A stretch of 64,000 nt of DNA from Xestospongia bergquistia (taxonomy: Eukaryota; Porifera; Demospongiae; Haplosclerida; Petrosiidae). Where the stretch lies: assembly GCA_963965975.1 (NCBI GenBank), contig OZ014419.1, positions 6,094,150 to 6,158,149 on the forward strand. The letters are read 5' to 3'. Every line of letters begins with the position of its first letter. Within the stretch, counting starts at the first letter, position 1. The notes beneath the pieces are model-generated. The model was not told the origin of the DNA. It did no database searches and was given only the letters and a program-made list of their open reading frames with translations. A program made the translations under genes and the position numbers. Positions 31,618 through 43,010 of this stretch are shown in pieces.

Positions 31618-33417
31618 ATGGAAAATGACGTTATAGATGTGATTAATGTCCAGAAAGACTGGGACCATGTCATTACAAAGTGAGGTATATTATCTCCTTT
31701 ACTCTGACACTATATTTATTTGTATAGAGTTGATGAAAAGGTTTGGGTAATGCTTAAAAGAGGTCATTATGGTATTATAATTTTAACTCCCACACCTATC
31801 TCATAGTTTTAGGTGGTCACCAGACACTACATGGATATCTTAGAAACCCTAGCAATTCAAGTCCAGCTCAGTCATTGAGTCAAAATGTTTTTTCTATTAA
31901 GGATTGGAAAAATGTACGTAATTGTACAAGTGACCATATTTAAGCCATAAAACACTCATCACATATTAAGGAGGACTGGCTAATGTTAATAAGGATTTGA
32001 ATAACTTTCTATATATCCCACTGGATTAGATTATAATACGCATGACATTTCAATATATCCATTATACTAGTAATTGAGAAATATGTTTTGAACATGTTCT
32101 ATTAGTACATTAAATTTGTACACTAACATTATCATCATACTATACAAGATATATTTGAAGTGATAATTAGTGCTGTTCAAGTCCTGGGTAGTAGAGTAAA
32201 TTTGATGGTGTTAAAATTAACACTTGTTTACCTATCTACAGAAACACCTTCAAGTTTATTGCAGTCTCACAGACATTACAACATCCTTTATTGCACCACA
32301 ACTCACCTTATCTCTTTGTGAAAAACAAGTATGACGTGTATACATGTACCAATAATATGTACAGATATATATGTAATCAGTATAGATTATTAAAGTACTA
32401 CTAGAGGTCCCTAATGAGAGGAGCATGGCATATTTTACTCCATTGAATCAATTTAATATCGCACCTTCTGTTTTAGCTAATTAGAATTGTGGCTCCTAAT
32501 AATTATAATAAATTATGTTCAAGTATTGACCTTATCACATTAGATATTGTCTATGGATATATCACCCAGTGGAGGTCTAGGTGTAAGCTCGTCTGTTGAT
32601 GGAAAGTTATGGATTTGGGATACAGACACTGGGGAGACAAGGGTTAGTGGGTGTGGCTATTTTCTTGGTTACAATTTATATATGTAGCGTGTTTTGGAGG
32701 GTCATGTAGGTGATGTTGACACGTGTCGGTTCTTTCCCTCGGGTATAGTAGTTCTTAGTGGAGGTAGCGACCTACGTCTTAAGATTTGGTCTGCACAAAC
32801 TGGAGGCTGTGCAAGATCATTAACAGGACATACTAGAGGTAGGAATGGATGAATGTGATCATTGAATCATTGAATTTTTAATGGCTTTCTGTTTCAATAA
32901 TGTAGGAATTACTGATTCATGTATCATTGAGAGAGGTCGTAATATTATTTGTAAGCGTTCTTATTGTGGGTTAAAGTTATTATGATATTGTCATAGCAAC
33001 ATCTACTGATGGTACAGCTCGTTTGTGGGACTGTGGGAGTGGTCAGTGTTTATCTGTTCTAGCTGATGTGGATAGTCCCATAAATGGATGTGGAATTGTG
33101 TCTGAGTCTTCACTCACAACACCCCCTCAGACAGAGCCTGTTGGTTAGTTCATTATTTTCACCATTTTATTGATTGTCTTTACATAGTACATGAACATGA
33201 TACTGAAGGAAAAGTCTTGTTTATTGTCACTGAAGATGGTAACTTGAGAACATTTGACATAAGAAATCGCATCAAGGTATGAGTGGTTAGTTATCTGAAT
33301 ACAAATAGATACAACATTTGTAGTAACCAAGAATGGCAACAAGTTAAGAAATATTTTCTTATGTTAGAGAATGTTAAATCCCACACACAACTTGTAGTAC
33401 ATGCTAAATTATAGATA

Positions 33418-33464
<47 letters not shown>

Positions 33465-34576
33465 ATATTATATGTATAATGTATATACCAAAAACAATCT
33501 TAGGACTGCCTGACATGCTTAGACATAACAATTTAGTAGTGAATTACATGTAACAACTCTTATGTGACTATACTTTAATTATAGGGGTAAGTCCCATGTG
33601 ATATTTAGTGTTATATTATACTTTTAGATTGCAGAATACTTTTATCCTTCATCACCTCTAATGAGGGGTGTGGCTATAGACGGTATGAAGTTAGTAATAG
33701 GAGCTAAAGATGGAGGTCTTAGAATTCTTGACCTCAGGCAATTGAAGTAAGCCATATTTTTCACATATCTCTAAGAAGCACTCACAGAAAGACTATACAC
33801 TCTGAGTGCCAAATTTGTAAAATACATTTAAATATTGTGTATAAATTTGGAATGCCTAATCTTATGTGGTTCCCAGAGGTGTAGTAATGTAGTAACATTA
33901 AAGTGATGATGATATAATAACAAATATTCCAATAATTCAAGTATTGTAGTAACAGTAATTCAAGTAATGTATGACATAAAACTACATTTAATAATAGCAA
34001 TTAAATAGAAAATAATACATACTTTTATTCAAGTGTGTTCACAAAACCTTTTCAATAAATTTGAATTTTACATATTACTTTTGATTTTAGAAGACACATT
34101 ATGTTAACTAATAATAGACATTGGGTAATAACAATTATATTACATTATATTGTAATTGATTCCATGTTGGACTATCTTCCTTCATCATATATATTAGAGA
34201 TTCATTGAAGACACTTTCCTTTGGCAATTCAGAGATCACATCACTTCAACATCACAGTCAATGTCACTGTATATCAGGCTATAGTAAGTGAAGGGACTTT
34301 AGTGTATTGTGTAATAACTCTAGGGAATTACTAATGTGTCACAAACAAAACCTCAAATCAAAAGACACAATTAATGAAATCAAAACAATTAATTACTAAT
34401 TTCCTTTTTGCTCAGGAAATGGCTCTTGTATTCTTTGGAACTGTGATGATGTAACTAGTACAGTAACTTGTTTAACTGGACCTGATATTGATCCAGTGAC
34501 CAGTTTAGTTACCACACGAAATGGATGGGTCTACAGTGGCTGTAGAGATGGTCATGTTAGAATATATACCATCTAA
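31618..34576 (+). CDS. PAAF1: Proteasomal ATPase-associated factor 1, WD40 protein
   Basis: Twelve exons from 31618-31679 to 34416-34576 join in phase to 398 residues (human protein about 392). The WD40 propeller is recognisable: DISPSGGLGVSSSVDGKLWIW, then RVLEGHVGDVDTCRFFPSG, VVLSGGSDLRLKIWSA, GRNIISTSTDGTARLWDCG, and a final GCRDGHVRIYTI. These match the animal PAAF1/yeast Rpn14 family closely. The family are chaperones that bind the proteasomal ATPase ring during assembly of the 19S particle. The N-terminal ~100 residues are less conserved. Convergent with the GT92 gene, with 136 bp between stop codons. Confidence 0.95.
33419..33470 (+). repeat. (TA)n microsatellite in PAAF1 intron
   Basis: An AT-dinucleotide run between exons 33188-33276 and 33628-33746. 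A similar TA run lies at 27205-27235 in the MRG15 intron. Confidence 0.9.
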
Positions 34577-34712
34577 TATTTGTTTATTAATTACACTCAA
34601 TTATCAAAATAATTAAATTAATTTTTGAGAACAAATAATTGGAAGTGATTTAAATTTTGAATTTTAAAGTATAAAAACTATACAATTGGTTCAAAGAGAC
34701 AAAAATGAAAAA

Positions 34713-36254
34713 CTATTGACACAATTTTTTATGGACTGCCTGCAATAAATCCGGTGCATATTTTACAATATAATCATCATGAGTCGTCTCATATTTCTTT
34801 TTTTTCCTGTTTTTCTTACACTCAATAGTAGGTTTACTACGATAATGTTGACTCATTGCCATATCATCAGGAACAAAAAAATGTGTATACCCTGCCTCGT
34901 GAGTACAAGGTCCATGAATATCAGTATCTATAATATGCTTTGGTTTGAGTATCATCTTAGAACGCTCATAGAAATGATAGCGACATAGTGTTTTTTCAAA
35001 ATGGGTGAAGTATTCAGGGATTTTCATGTTGTTGCAGAGAAAAGATTGCCAGCTGTCAAGTTCTTGTGGAGGGATGTTTTTAGAAGGTGTTTCAAGGAAG
35101 AACTTGTTTATGAAAATGAAACTGTCAATGTACTCTTTATCAAGTTCAGCCAACATTGCAGGCCAATCTGAATGTCTTCTTGAAATGATAACTTCATCCA
35201 GATCCACAAACATCAGATAATTCACACGATGTCTATTGCGAAACAGACAATCTTGTATTGCAAGTACTTCACCATAATAATGTATGGGGTCTTTCTCTCT
35301 GAACAGACTATGCCAATGTATAATATCTATTTGGCTATTGTAAGTGTTTCTTAGGAAATGCTCTGCATCTTCAGGAACATTCAGGAAATACATTGTAAAG
35401 ATGTCAGCACCTAATAGCCGTTGCATTTCAATAAAAGTCACTAAGTCTTCCTTTGTCTTTTTGAAAATAGGCGTCTCTACACATATACCTATATGTGCTT
35501 TCTCTCTTGGTCGGTGGTTATAAATAGTTATAAATGAACTTGATGGATTACACTTTGAATTGTGGCTTAATGCTACTTTTTGAGGGATTTCTTGTCCCAC
35601 TAGACGACATATATGAAAGACATGGACATACTTGTATATGTGCTTCTTGTGAGATTCTTTTTGCTGGTTACACGCATCCATTTCTAATAGAATTGATTTC
35701 TCCGTACAAGAAAATGTCCCATTGGTGTATTTAAATGTACAATATAATGTAGTTGATTGATGATTACGAGACTGCATACCTAATATTACAATAGATGGTC
35801 CATGGAGCTCTGGTCTTTCATCATAATAGGCTGAAAATACTGTAGTCTTTGTTTCGTCAATAGCTGCCCAAGTTAATGGGTAGGGCTCTATGATATTAGA
35901 GGGTCTATTGGAAATATTGAGTTTTAGTGAAAAAGTCAGTGGAGAGTGAGTAGTAACACTCTCACTAGAGGACGTCGAGTTTAGTACGTAGTCCTTTTCG
36001 ACGTTCTTGTCGTTCGGATGACCGCATAACTGGCTACAGTTGACTATAAATGCTCCCGATAGATCGCGAAGATGTTTCTTCTCGTTGACGTGCATAACAG
36101 CGAGATCATCCTTGGACACAAACATGGAGGATATTATGAAATATATAATTCCGACTATGACTATGAGTAGTAAATACGTTGATAAAGAACCACGTCTATT
36201 TAACCACAACATGATTCTTAGCAGCAAAACTATCAATAGATCAGATAACCTCAC
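34713..36254 (-). CDS. Glycosyltransferase family 92 (DUF23) protein, single exon
   Basis: A 513-residue intronless frame. One hydrophobic signal anchor (about residues 22-48) makes it a type II membrane protein, probably Golgi. The catalytic region contains the family pattern: ETPIFKKTKEDLVTFIEMQRLLGAD, HYYGEVLAIQDCLFRN, and FVDLDE, whose Asp-x-Asp should bind metal and nucleotide sugar, then HFEKTLCRYHFYERSKM and an HYRS motif near the end. GT92 members in nematodes are galactosyltransferases acting on fucose of N-glycans; donor and acceptor here are unknown. Several NxS/T sites lie in the lumenal part. A paralogue lies at 60147-62229. Divergent from DCUN1D, 150 bp apart. Confidence 0.9.
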   Translation of the reverse strand: MRLSDLLIVLLLRIMLWLNRRGSLSTYLLLIVIVGIIYFIISSMFVSKDDLAVMHVNEKKHLRDLSGAFIVNCSQLCGHPNDKNVEKDYVLNSTSSSESVTTHSPLTFSLKLNISNRPSNIIEPYPLTWAAIDETKTTVFSAYYDERPELHGPSIVILGMQSRNHQSTTLYCTFKYTNGTFSCTEKSILLEMDACNQQKESHKKHIYKYVHVFHICRLVGQEIPQKVALSHNSKCNPSSSFITIYNHRPREKAHIGICVETPIFKKTKEDLVTFIEMQRLLGADIFTMYFLNVPEDAEHFLRNTYNSQIDIIHWHSLFREKDPIHYYGEVLAIQDCLFRNRHRVNYLMFVDLDEVIISRRHSDWPAMLAELDKEYIDSFIFINKFFLETPSKNIPPQELDSWQSFLCNNMKIPEYFTHFEKTLCRYHFYERSKMILKPKHIIDTDIHGPCTHEAGYTHFFVPDDMAMSQHYRSKPTIECKKNRKKKKYETTHDDYIVKYAPDLLQAVHKKLCQ

Positions 36255-36404
36255 GAGTTATAGTTTTATCCATAGGCGTGGTCATTAAAAAAGGGGGTGT
36301 GGCTGATTGAATGAATCAGCAAGTAAGAGCCTTGTGCTAGAATGTTCTTGCCTTCTTAATCTATTCTTCATAAATATCAAAAATAAGAAAGAATCAATGT
36401 AAAC
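36255..36404. promoter_or_regulatory. Bidirectional promoter, GT92 / DCUN1D
   Basis: 150 bp separate the ATGs. It contains ATAGGCGTGGTC (GGCGTGG at about 36275-36281, the reverse of CCACGCC) and GGGGGTGTGGC about 15 bp later. Confidence 0.65.
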
Positions 36405-38572
36405 ATGTCTTTATCAACGGTGAGTTACATCTGTAGATTTCCTAAGCATATTACAATAGTAACTGTTAGTACATTTGAGATATTCATTGAACCAGCTAGT
36501 TTGTGGTTTTTATAATTATATCTTTTATCATTTAATGTAGCATCATAGAATGAAATATACTCAATCTCAAAAGGCAAAAATACGCCAATTTATTACATTA
36601 ACAGGTAACCCTTGTTGTTATAATATTATTTATTAATTTGGGGTGTGGTTGTATGTACTTAACTTGCAGTTGTAATTGTCTCCTTTCTGACTTGTTAACA
36701 AAAGATTATTAATCAATAATTATATATTGAGATTTTGCTGAAATATGTTACAATTTTCATACTATTATGCCATTAACACTCACCATCATTATAATTATAT
36801 AAAATTATGTTTTAATGATATTACCATCACACCAATATTTACAGTGACCTTCATTCACTCTTAAAATATAGTTATATAGAGAAACTTCAGCTTAACTATT
36901 AGCATATACATGTACACATGTATAAAATAGTTCGTTAGTATGATACTATTACAGGGACTGACGATGCAACTGCTACTAGTTTTCTTAGTAGCAGCGACTG
37001 GAGAATAGAAGCAGCTGTCAATAATTACTACGAACATCCTGATCAATTCTATGTCCCTCCTCCTCCTCCTGCCGTTGAGAAAAGAAAATTGGATACTTTG
37101 TTTAATAAGTATAGAGGTTAGCTATTTGTCCATTTGTTTGTACTATGTATCCATTTATAGTATTAAGTGTCTGTTTGTTTATACTATGTATTATAATAAT
37201 GTCCATTTTATTGTCCTATATGTCTATCATGTTAGTTATGTGTGTTGTAGTAAACTATTCATCCATTTGATTCTACTATACATCTTTATAATGTCCAATT
37301 CTTAGATTCAACTGATGAAGACAAGATACTTGCCGAAGGTATAAGCAGATTTTGTGCTGACCTCCGTCTTGATCCTGCTAGTATCACTGTGTTAATTATT
37401 GCATGGAAATTACAGGTAATATAAACAATATTATTATTGTTATTATATATCAATTGACCATATACACTATAGTCATCCATTTTGTATAATATTATGCATC
37501 CATACTATTATATTAGAGACATTCTTTTCCATTTTAGGCAGCAACACAATGTGAATTTACGCGACAAGAATTTGTAGAAGGACTGACGAGATTGGGGTAA
37601 TAAATTTTATAAAACTATTGACAAATTTAATATTATTTCCTTAAGATGTGATTCTATAGAGAAATTACGTAAGCGTTGTGAAATTTTAGACAAAGAAATT
37701 CAAGATCCTCAAAATTTTAAAGACTTTTATCAATTTACTTTCAATTTTGCTAAAAATCCTGGACAAAAAGGACTTGGTAAGTCAAATAATATACTTGTAT
37801 TATAAATAGCTTATTAATATACAAATAATTAAATACTCTTTTATTTTATTGTCCTCAGATCTAGATATGGCAATAGCATATTGGGATCTTGTCTTTCGTG
37901 GGCGTTTCAAGTTCTTAGATCTCTGGTGTGAATATTTAAGAGTATGTCTGATATATCCATACATGTATTATGTTTGGTATAATCATGTTTATATTATGTT
38001 TGAGCGTATATTATAAGCTAACAAATGAAGCAACTAATAGTATTGGAGAATGCTTATTAATGCTACTCTTGAATGTTACTAAGTTTAATCGTTTTTTATT
38101 ACTTGCTTATTTAAAATACTTTGAGTAATAATAAAAATACCTCTATATATTATATAGAATCATTACAAGAGAGCTATTCCACGTGATACTTGGAACCTCT
38201 TATTAGAATTCGCTAACACTATCGATGATACTATGAGTAATTATGATGAAGATGGTAAGTCTTTTTTATACATATTATAGTAATGACAGACCATTTTGTT
38301 TGTATCATTATATCATTAATAAATGATATTGTTAATTCCTAAATAGTGTGTGATCAGGTATTGGTTATTAATTCATAATACCTACATTATAATGATGTTA
38401 TTAATGTTATATTGTAGAAGATAGATTAAAATAATAAATGGAATTCTATATTGTAGAGTTTGTCTCTCCTTTATTTCCTCTAGGGGCATGGCCTGTACTA
38501 ATTGATGAATTTGTTGAATATGCTCGTCCACTAATCAGTAGTGGTAAAATAGACAAAGTGTCCACTAGTTAA
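36405..38572 (+). CDS. DCUN1D1: DCN1-like cullin neddylation factor
   Basis: Nine exons (36405-36419, 36541-36604, 36955-37116, 37306-37415, 37538-37596, 37646-37776, 37859-37941, 38158-38254, 38484-38572) join in phase to 269 residues. An N-terminal UBA-like region ([13 protein letters not shown], then [18 protein letters not shown]) is followed by the PONY domain. The latter has [40 protein letters not shown] and [16 protein letters not shown]. The family promotes NEDD8 transfer from UBE2M/UBE2F to cullins. It is closest to the DCUN1D1/2 type with a UBA-like start and no myristoylation signal. The first exon encodes only five residues; a start at a later Met would also leave both domains whole. 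Confidence 0.94.
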
Positions 38573-39450
38573 TTTGGTATTTGATTATGTTTTAGTTAAT
38601 GGTACAAGCTACTTCATGTTAAAATGACCAAAAATTGAACTGTTGTTATACTAAAGTCCAATAGCTGCATTTTGATTGGGCTATTGTTGATCATATCACG
38701 AAATGTAAGGACTAAACTTTAAGGCTTAATACACAATTTTTGATGTATTAGTAATGGGAACTACTTTGATATCTAGTAGAATGACAAACATTAATTTGGT
38801 GTTTCTCTGCCAGGATAGTCATGGATTTTATCAAGGAAGTAGAAGTTGAGAATTGAATGGTTGAACATCAGTAATTGGCCCTACTTTCAATAGAGTCAAC
38901 ATTTGAAGCCCCAAGATCTTAGTGATCATGAGACCTCTTATTTGTTAATACTCTCACTAACCACTCTCCTTTGTTCTCCTTGATAAGACTATTATAAGCA
39001 GATAAAAAAATAAAGCAAAATTCCTCTTAGTTCATGAGCAAGTATTCTTAATGTATATATATATTACATTATATCTAATAATATTACAAGTGAATAAAAA
39101 CATTTATGGAATGTAGGAAAGACAAACATGCAAGACCACACAGTAGGAATGTCAGTATGGATCTCTACATAGTAGCACAGTAGCAACACAATTGAATGTC
39201 ATACAATTTAATTGCCATACTAGCAATACTGGGTTAAATACATGAATATTCTAGATTCTATTGTTATTTATTGGATATATTGTCTTTACTTTGGGCATTA
39301 TCTCTCTTTATTTTTAAAATCATACAAGAATGTCTTATATCTTGTAAAGTTTTCTTCAGCTGACATTTTCTTATATTGAATTCTAATAAAATTGACTTTA
39401 AAAACTGTCTTAGGTTACAAAACAATATCACAATGCAATTATATTTGTTA
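38573..39450. other. Convergent intergenic; 3' UTRs, nothing coding seen
   Basis: AT-rich with no recognisable frame. It holds the 3' ends of DCUN1D (plus) and of the kelch-pseudokinase gene A (minus). Confidence 0.6.
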
Positions 39451-42400
39451 TTACATTTTTATTGTTTCAACATAATGCAAAATGTCATCAATGTGAAAAC
39501 TGTCATCATTGTTAGCATTGACACACTTTGATACTATGTCTGCTAAACTAGGCCAGTCAATTGACTTTATAACATCGTCAATGTTGTCTTTATCCAATGG
39601 CAATTGCAGTCCAATAGCCATGACAGTCAACACCAGACCAAACCTATAAGCATCAGAAATGAAATGATTGGGTTGAACACCACCACTATAGCTACAATGC
39701 ATTGACTTTGGAGTAGAGTTTGATTCCTTGTGAGTTCCTTTTTCAGGTACAAATGGAGGTTTGTCTGCAAGCGAGATCAAAATATTGGCTTTCCATTTGG
39801 TGACCTTATCTCCTGGATCCTTTGGTTCCAAGAGAATATGTGATGGATCTAGCTGTAAATGAAACAATGAACGAAGCTGTTGTTGATGAAGATAAACTAA
39901 TGTAAAAGCTATATCAAAAGAAATGGCTGCTATTTCTAGTCGTGTAAGTGTCTTTCTTTCATATAGCTCTTTTTGTAATGTATGAGGTGTTGAAATTTGA
40001 GATGTAGTTATCTTTACTGCACATAGTGAATGATCATCACTATCAGGCAAAGACAATATTATATTGGGATGTTTCAGATCAGTGATAGCTCTCCAATATA
40101 TCAACTGGGAAGTTGCTAAGTCATCATGCAGCCACGTTTCTCTACTGTTCTCTTCTTCCTCCTTGCTCACCATGACATCGCCAAAGTGCTGTTTCTCATT
40201 TAGTGTTTCTTTTGTTTCCATTAATCTAGCAGTAGTGTCAAGAAGTTCTTGTTCCATTTTCATTACCTAAAATAAGGTAAGGCCATAGTTAATTTTTAAA
40301 AGTGTTGTATCTTTTTAGCTAACCAATGTTTCAAGTTCATCAACCTTTTCTTCCATCTCTTTTTCTTTCTCTTCTGCTATTTTCAGTCTCTTTTCCTTTT
40401 CCTCTATTTGACACTGAGCTTCATTGAGAGAGATATCAGCATTTATTGCTCTATCTTCAAATGCTAATACTTGCTTTTCTAATTGAAGTATCTATTAATA
40501 CAACAGTATGTGTAATATCTCCATGATATAGACATACCCGCCCTGAATAGTCCAATGCTTCACCATATGCTTCACATACTTTTTCTTCTGACTGTTTTGT
40601 AGCAATTTCTAACATTTTGATCTGCTCTTCTAAGACAAGAATCGTTCTTTCAGCTGCCCTTGTTTTCTCTTCAGCTTTTACAGCTCTTTCCTCGGCATTC
40701 ATGACAGCTTGATGGAACATCTCCTCTATCTCTTCTCCTCGGTCTTGTGCAATTACTAACTGCTTCTCTAACTCTTTAATAGCATCACAATTAGTGCCCC
40801 TCAGATCCATATCAGATGAAAAGTCCTCATAAATTGATGAAAATTGTACTGGTTTTATTCCATTTGTGCTATGTTCATTTTCTGTTGTTACTAACTTGTT
40901 TGCTACCATTATGGGTGACTGTGGTAAGAGAGGGTTATTGCTAGTGTCTAATTCATCTCGGCCAACAGTAGAAAATGTAAGCTTTAATTGTGGAGGATGT
41001 TCCATTTCTTCCTCTTCATCATCTTCCCTCTCTTCTTCATTAAAGAATTGTTGCATTAATTGATAATAATTATTGGTAGGAATAGGGTCTGTCTCTCCCA
41101 TAACAACACGAAATGCCCATTCACCCTCTGGAGAAGCAACTATGAGAAGTAAGGAATTGAATTAACATCTTCATATCACAAGAGTAGCAAAATAAATTAG
41201 TATTTTATTTATTGAGTCAATATATCTACACATACCACCATCCAAGATGACTGTAGCAGACAAGGCAGGTTGTTGACGTGCTAATTTTCCCCATAACCAC
41301 TCTCTCACTCCTCCAAATAGTATGACTAATACATGGTCCTTTTTCAATTGAAAAGTAATACCTGAGTGGAAATGGCGATGTGCCACTGATTCTAGTAAGA
41401 ATATCTACATACAGTGAAGAAGTAGTAAGACAAGTAAACGTAAGTGACTTAGAGCTAGCTATGTAAAATATATTGTTTCATACTTGTGTCCATTTGCCAT
41501 TGTCAACATCCAATAGCCAGCAGTCATTAAGAGTGTTACCCCCGCGATCCCGACCACCTAATATGAGTAAATTTGTTTGATTTTGTCCAGTCATTGGACT
41601 AGAAATACAAACTGCTGCATGGTCCTGACGTCCTAATGGAAACTTTCTTTCCCTTTGTCCTTCTTCAGACTGATTTATATCTAATTTCTTCCAATGCTGG
41701 AGATAAAACAGTAACAAAGGTTATTCTTGCCTTTGTAATACATTACTCACAATGCCATCATGTGTCACTTGCATGATATAACAATCTTTAATACAAGTGC
41801 CACTTTGAGGGTTGTACCCACCATATAAGAGAGCAGATATATGTGATATTTTGGTAAGAGTAAACCCAGCACATGGAGGAGGGGATTCACCTGTCACTGA
41901 TGGAGTACTCCATTCACCTGAAGTATAGATTAGTAAAATAACCATCTGACCATATATGAAAGTGACATGGTCAGTCAATGCATTAGGCTTAGGCACTATT
42001 TCAACTATGAGTGTTATCAATCTTACTATTATACTGAAATATTAATATCACACTCATTCATGACTAAATCAACGCAATCATGTTCTGAGCATGCAATCAG
42101 AATAAGAATTTTGCTGTGCAAGCACATACCATTGTTAAGAGCAAAGAAATGGACTTCGTTAGTCCAGCCCCAATCAGGGTTTTCTCTCCAAGGAATGTAG
42201 ATTGCTTCAGTTAGATTAGCAGAAGACAAGAGGCCAGTCCCTCCAAATACACACAGATAATCTTCTCCATCGATTTTAAAATGAACCATTCCACTACGTG
42301 ATTTACACATAGGACTTTTAGCTGGGTTTTGAGGGGCAACAGCTCTCCATACATTAGTGAGGGTGTCAAGACAATGCATTGTATTATGACGACACCAATC

Positions 42401-42815
42401 ATGGCCACAAAACCCTCCAAAGTAGTATATTTTGTTCTTCACTGAAGCACAAGCATGTCCTCTGATACCAAGAGGTGGTGTGCCTACAGTGCGTTCTTGC
42501 TGCCATTTACCACTGCGGAGATCAAATATCTATATATATATAATATGGAATTATAAAGAAATTTAGACAACACAGTAGTATTAACCTCAATTACTGATGA
42601 TATGTGTGTCTTCTGGTCACTGGTGTGTACTTCCGGCAATACTGCTTGCATTCCACCCCAGACAATTGCTTTATTTTTTAAAGCTACACAAGAGTGGCCC
42701 CATCTTGCCTGTGGTTGCTGTCTCTCTAAAGAATAGAAATAAAAAACAAAAATATGTAAAGGATGGAATTTAAGTGTCTACACGACTTACTGCCTTGAAA
42801 AAGTCTTTTAAGCAT
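39451..42815 (-). CDS. Kelch / coiled-coil / pseudokinase protein A
   Basis: Nine exons (42791-42815, 42586-42725, 42130-42529, 41751-41917, 41484-41696, 41236-41404, 40538-41139, 40324-40491, 39451-40266) join in phase to 899 residues. Residues about 10-380 form kelch repeats (GGMQAVLPEVH, YYFGGFCGHDWCRHN, CVFGGTGLL, LYGGYNPQSG, LILGGRDRG, ILFGGVREWL). About 400-690 is acidic and then a long Glu/Lys-rich coiled coil. About 690-899 aligns by eye with the kinase-like end of paralogue B but has lost the HRD Asp and the DFG motif, so catalysis is unlikely. The kelch part recalls KLHDC1/2-type proteins at low confidence. The first exon of 25 bp is the least certain border. Function unknown; a scaffold is plausible. 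Confidence 0.82.
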
Positions 42816-43010
42816 CTCTTGAGTGGGCTATATGCAGTCTTCAATGATTACTCAGCAATTTAAACAACTGACTTGTAGGTTGGGTTTCTTTCACTATATT
42901 AACTGTTAATATTATTAAAATGGAAGTACAATTTTATGTAGCACTCCAACAAAGAAAAAAACATCAAAAATATTGCAATTCAAAGCTAATAAAAGAAAAA
43001 CTAATAAAAT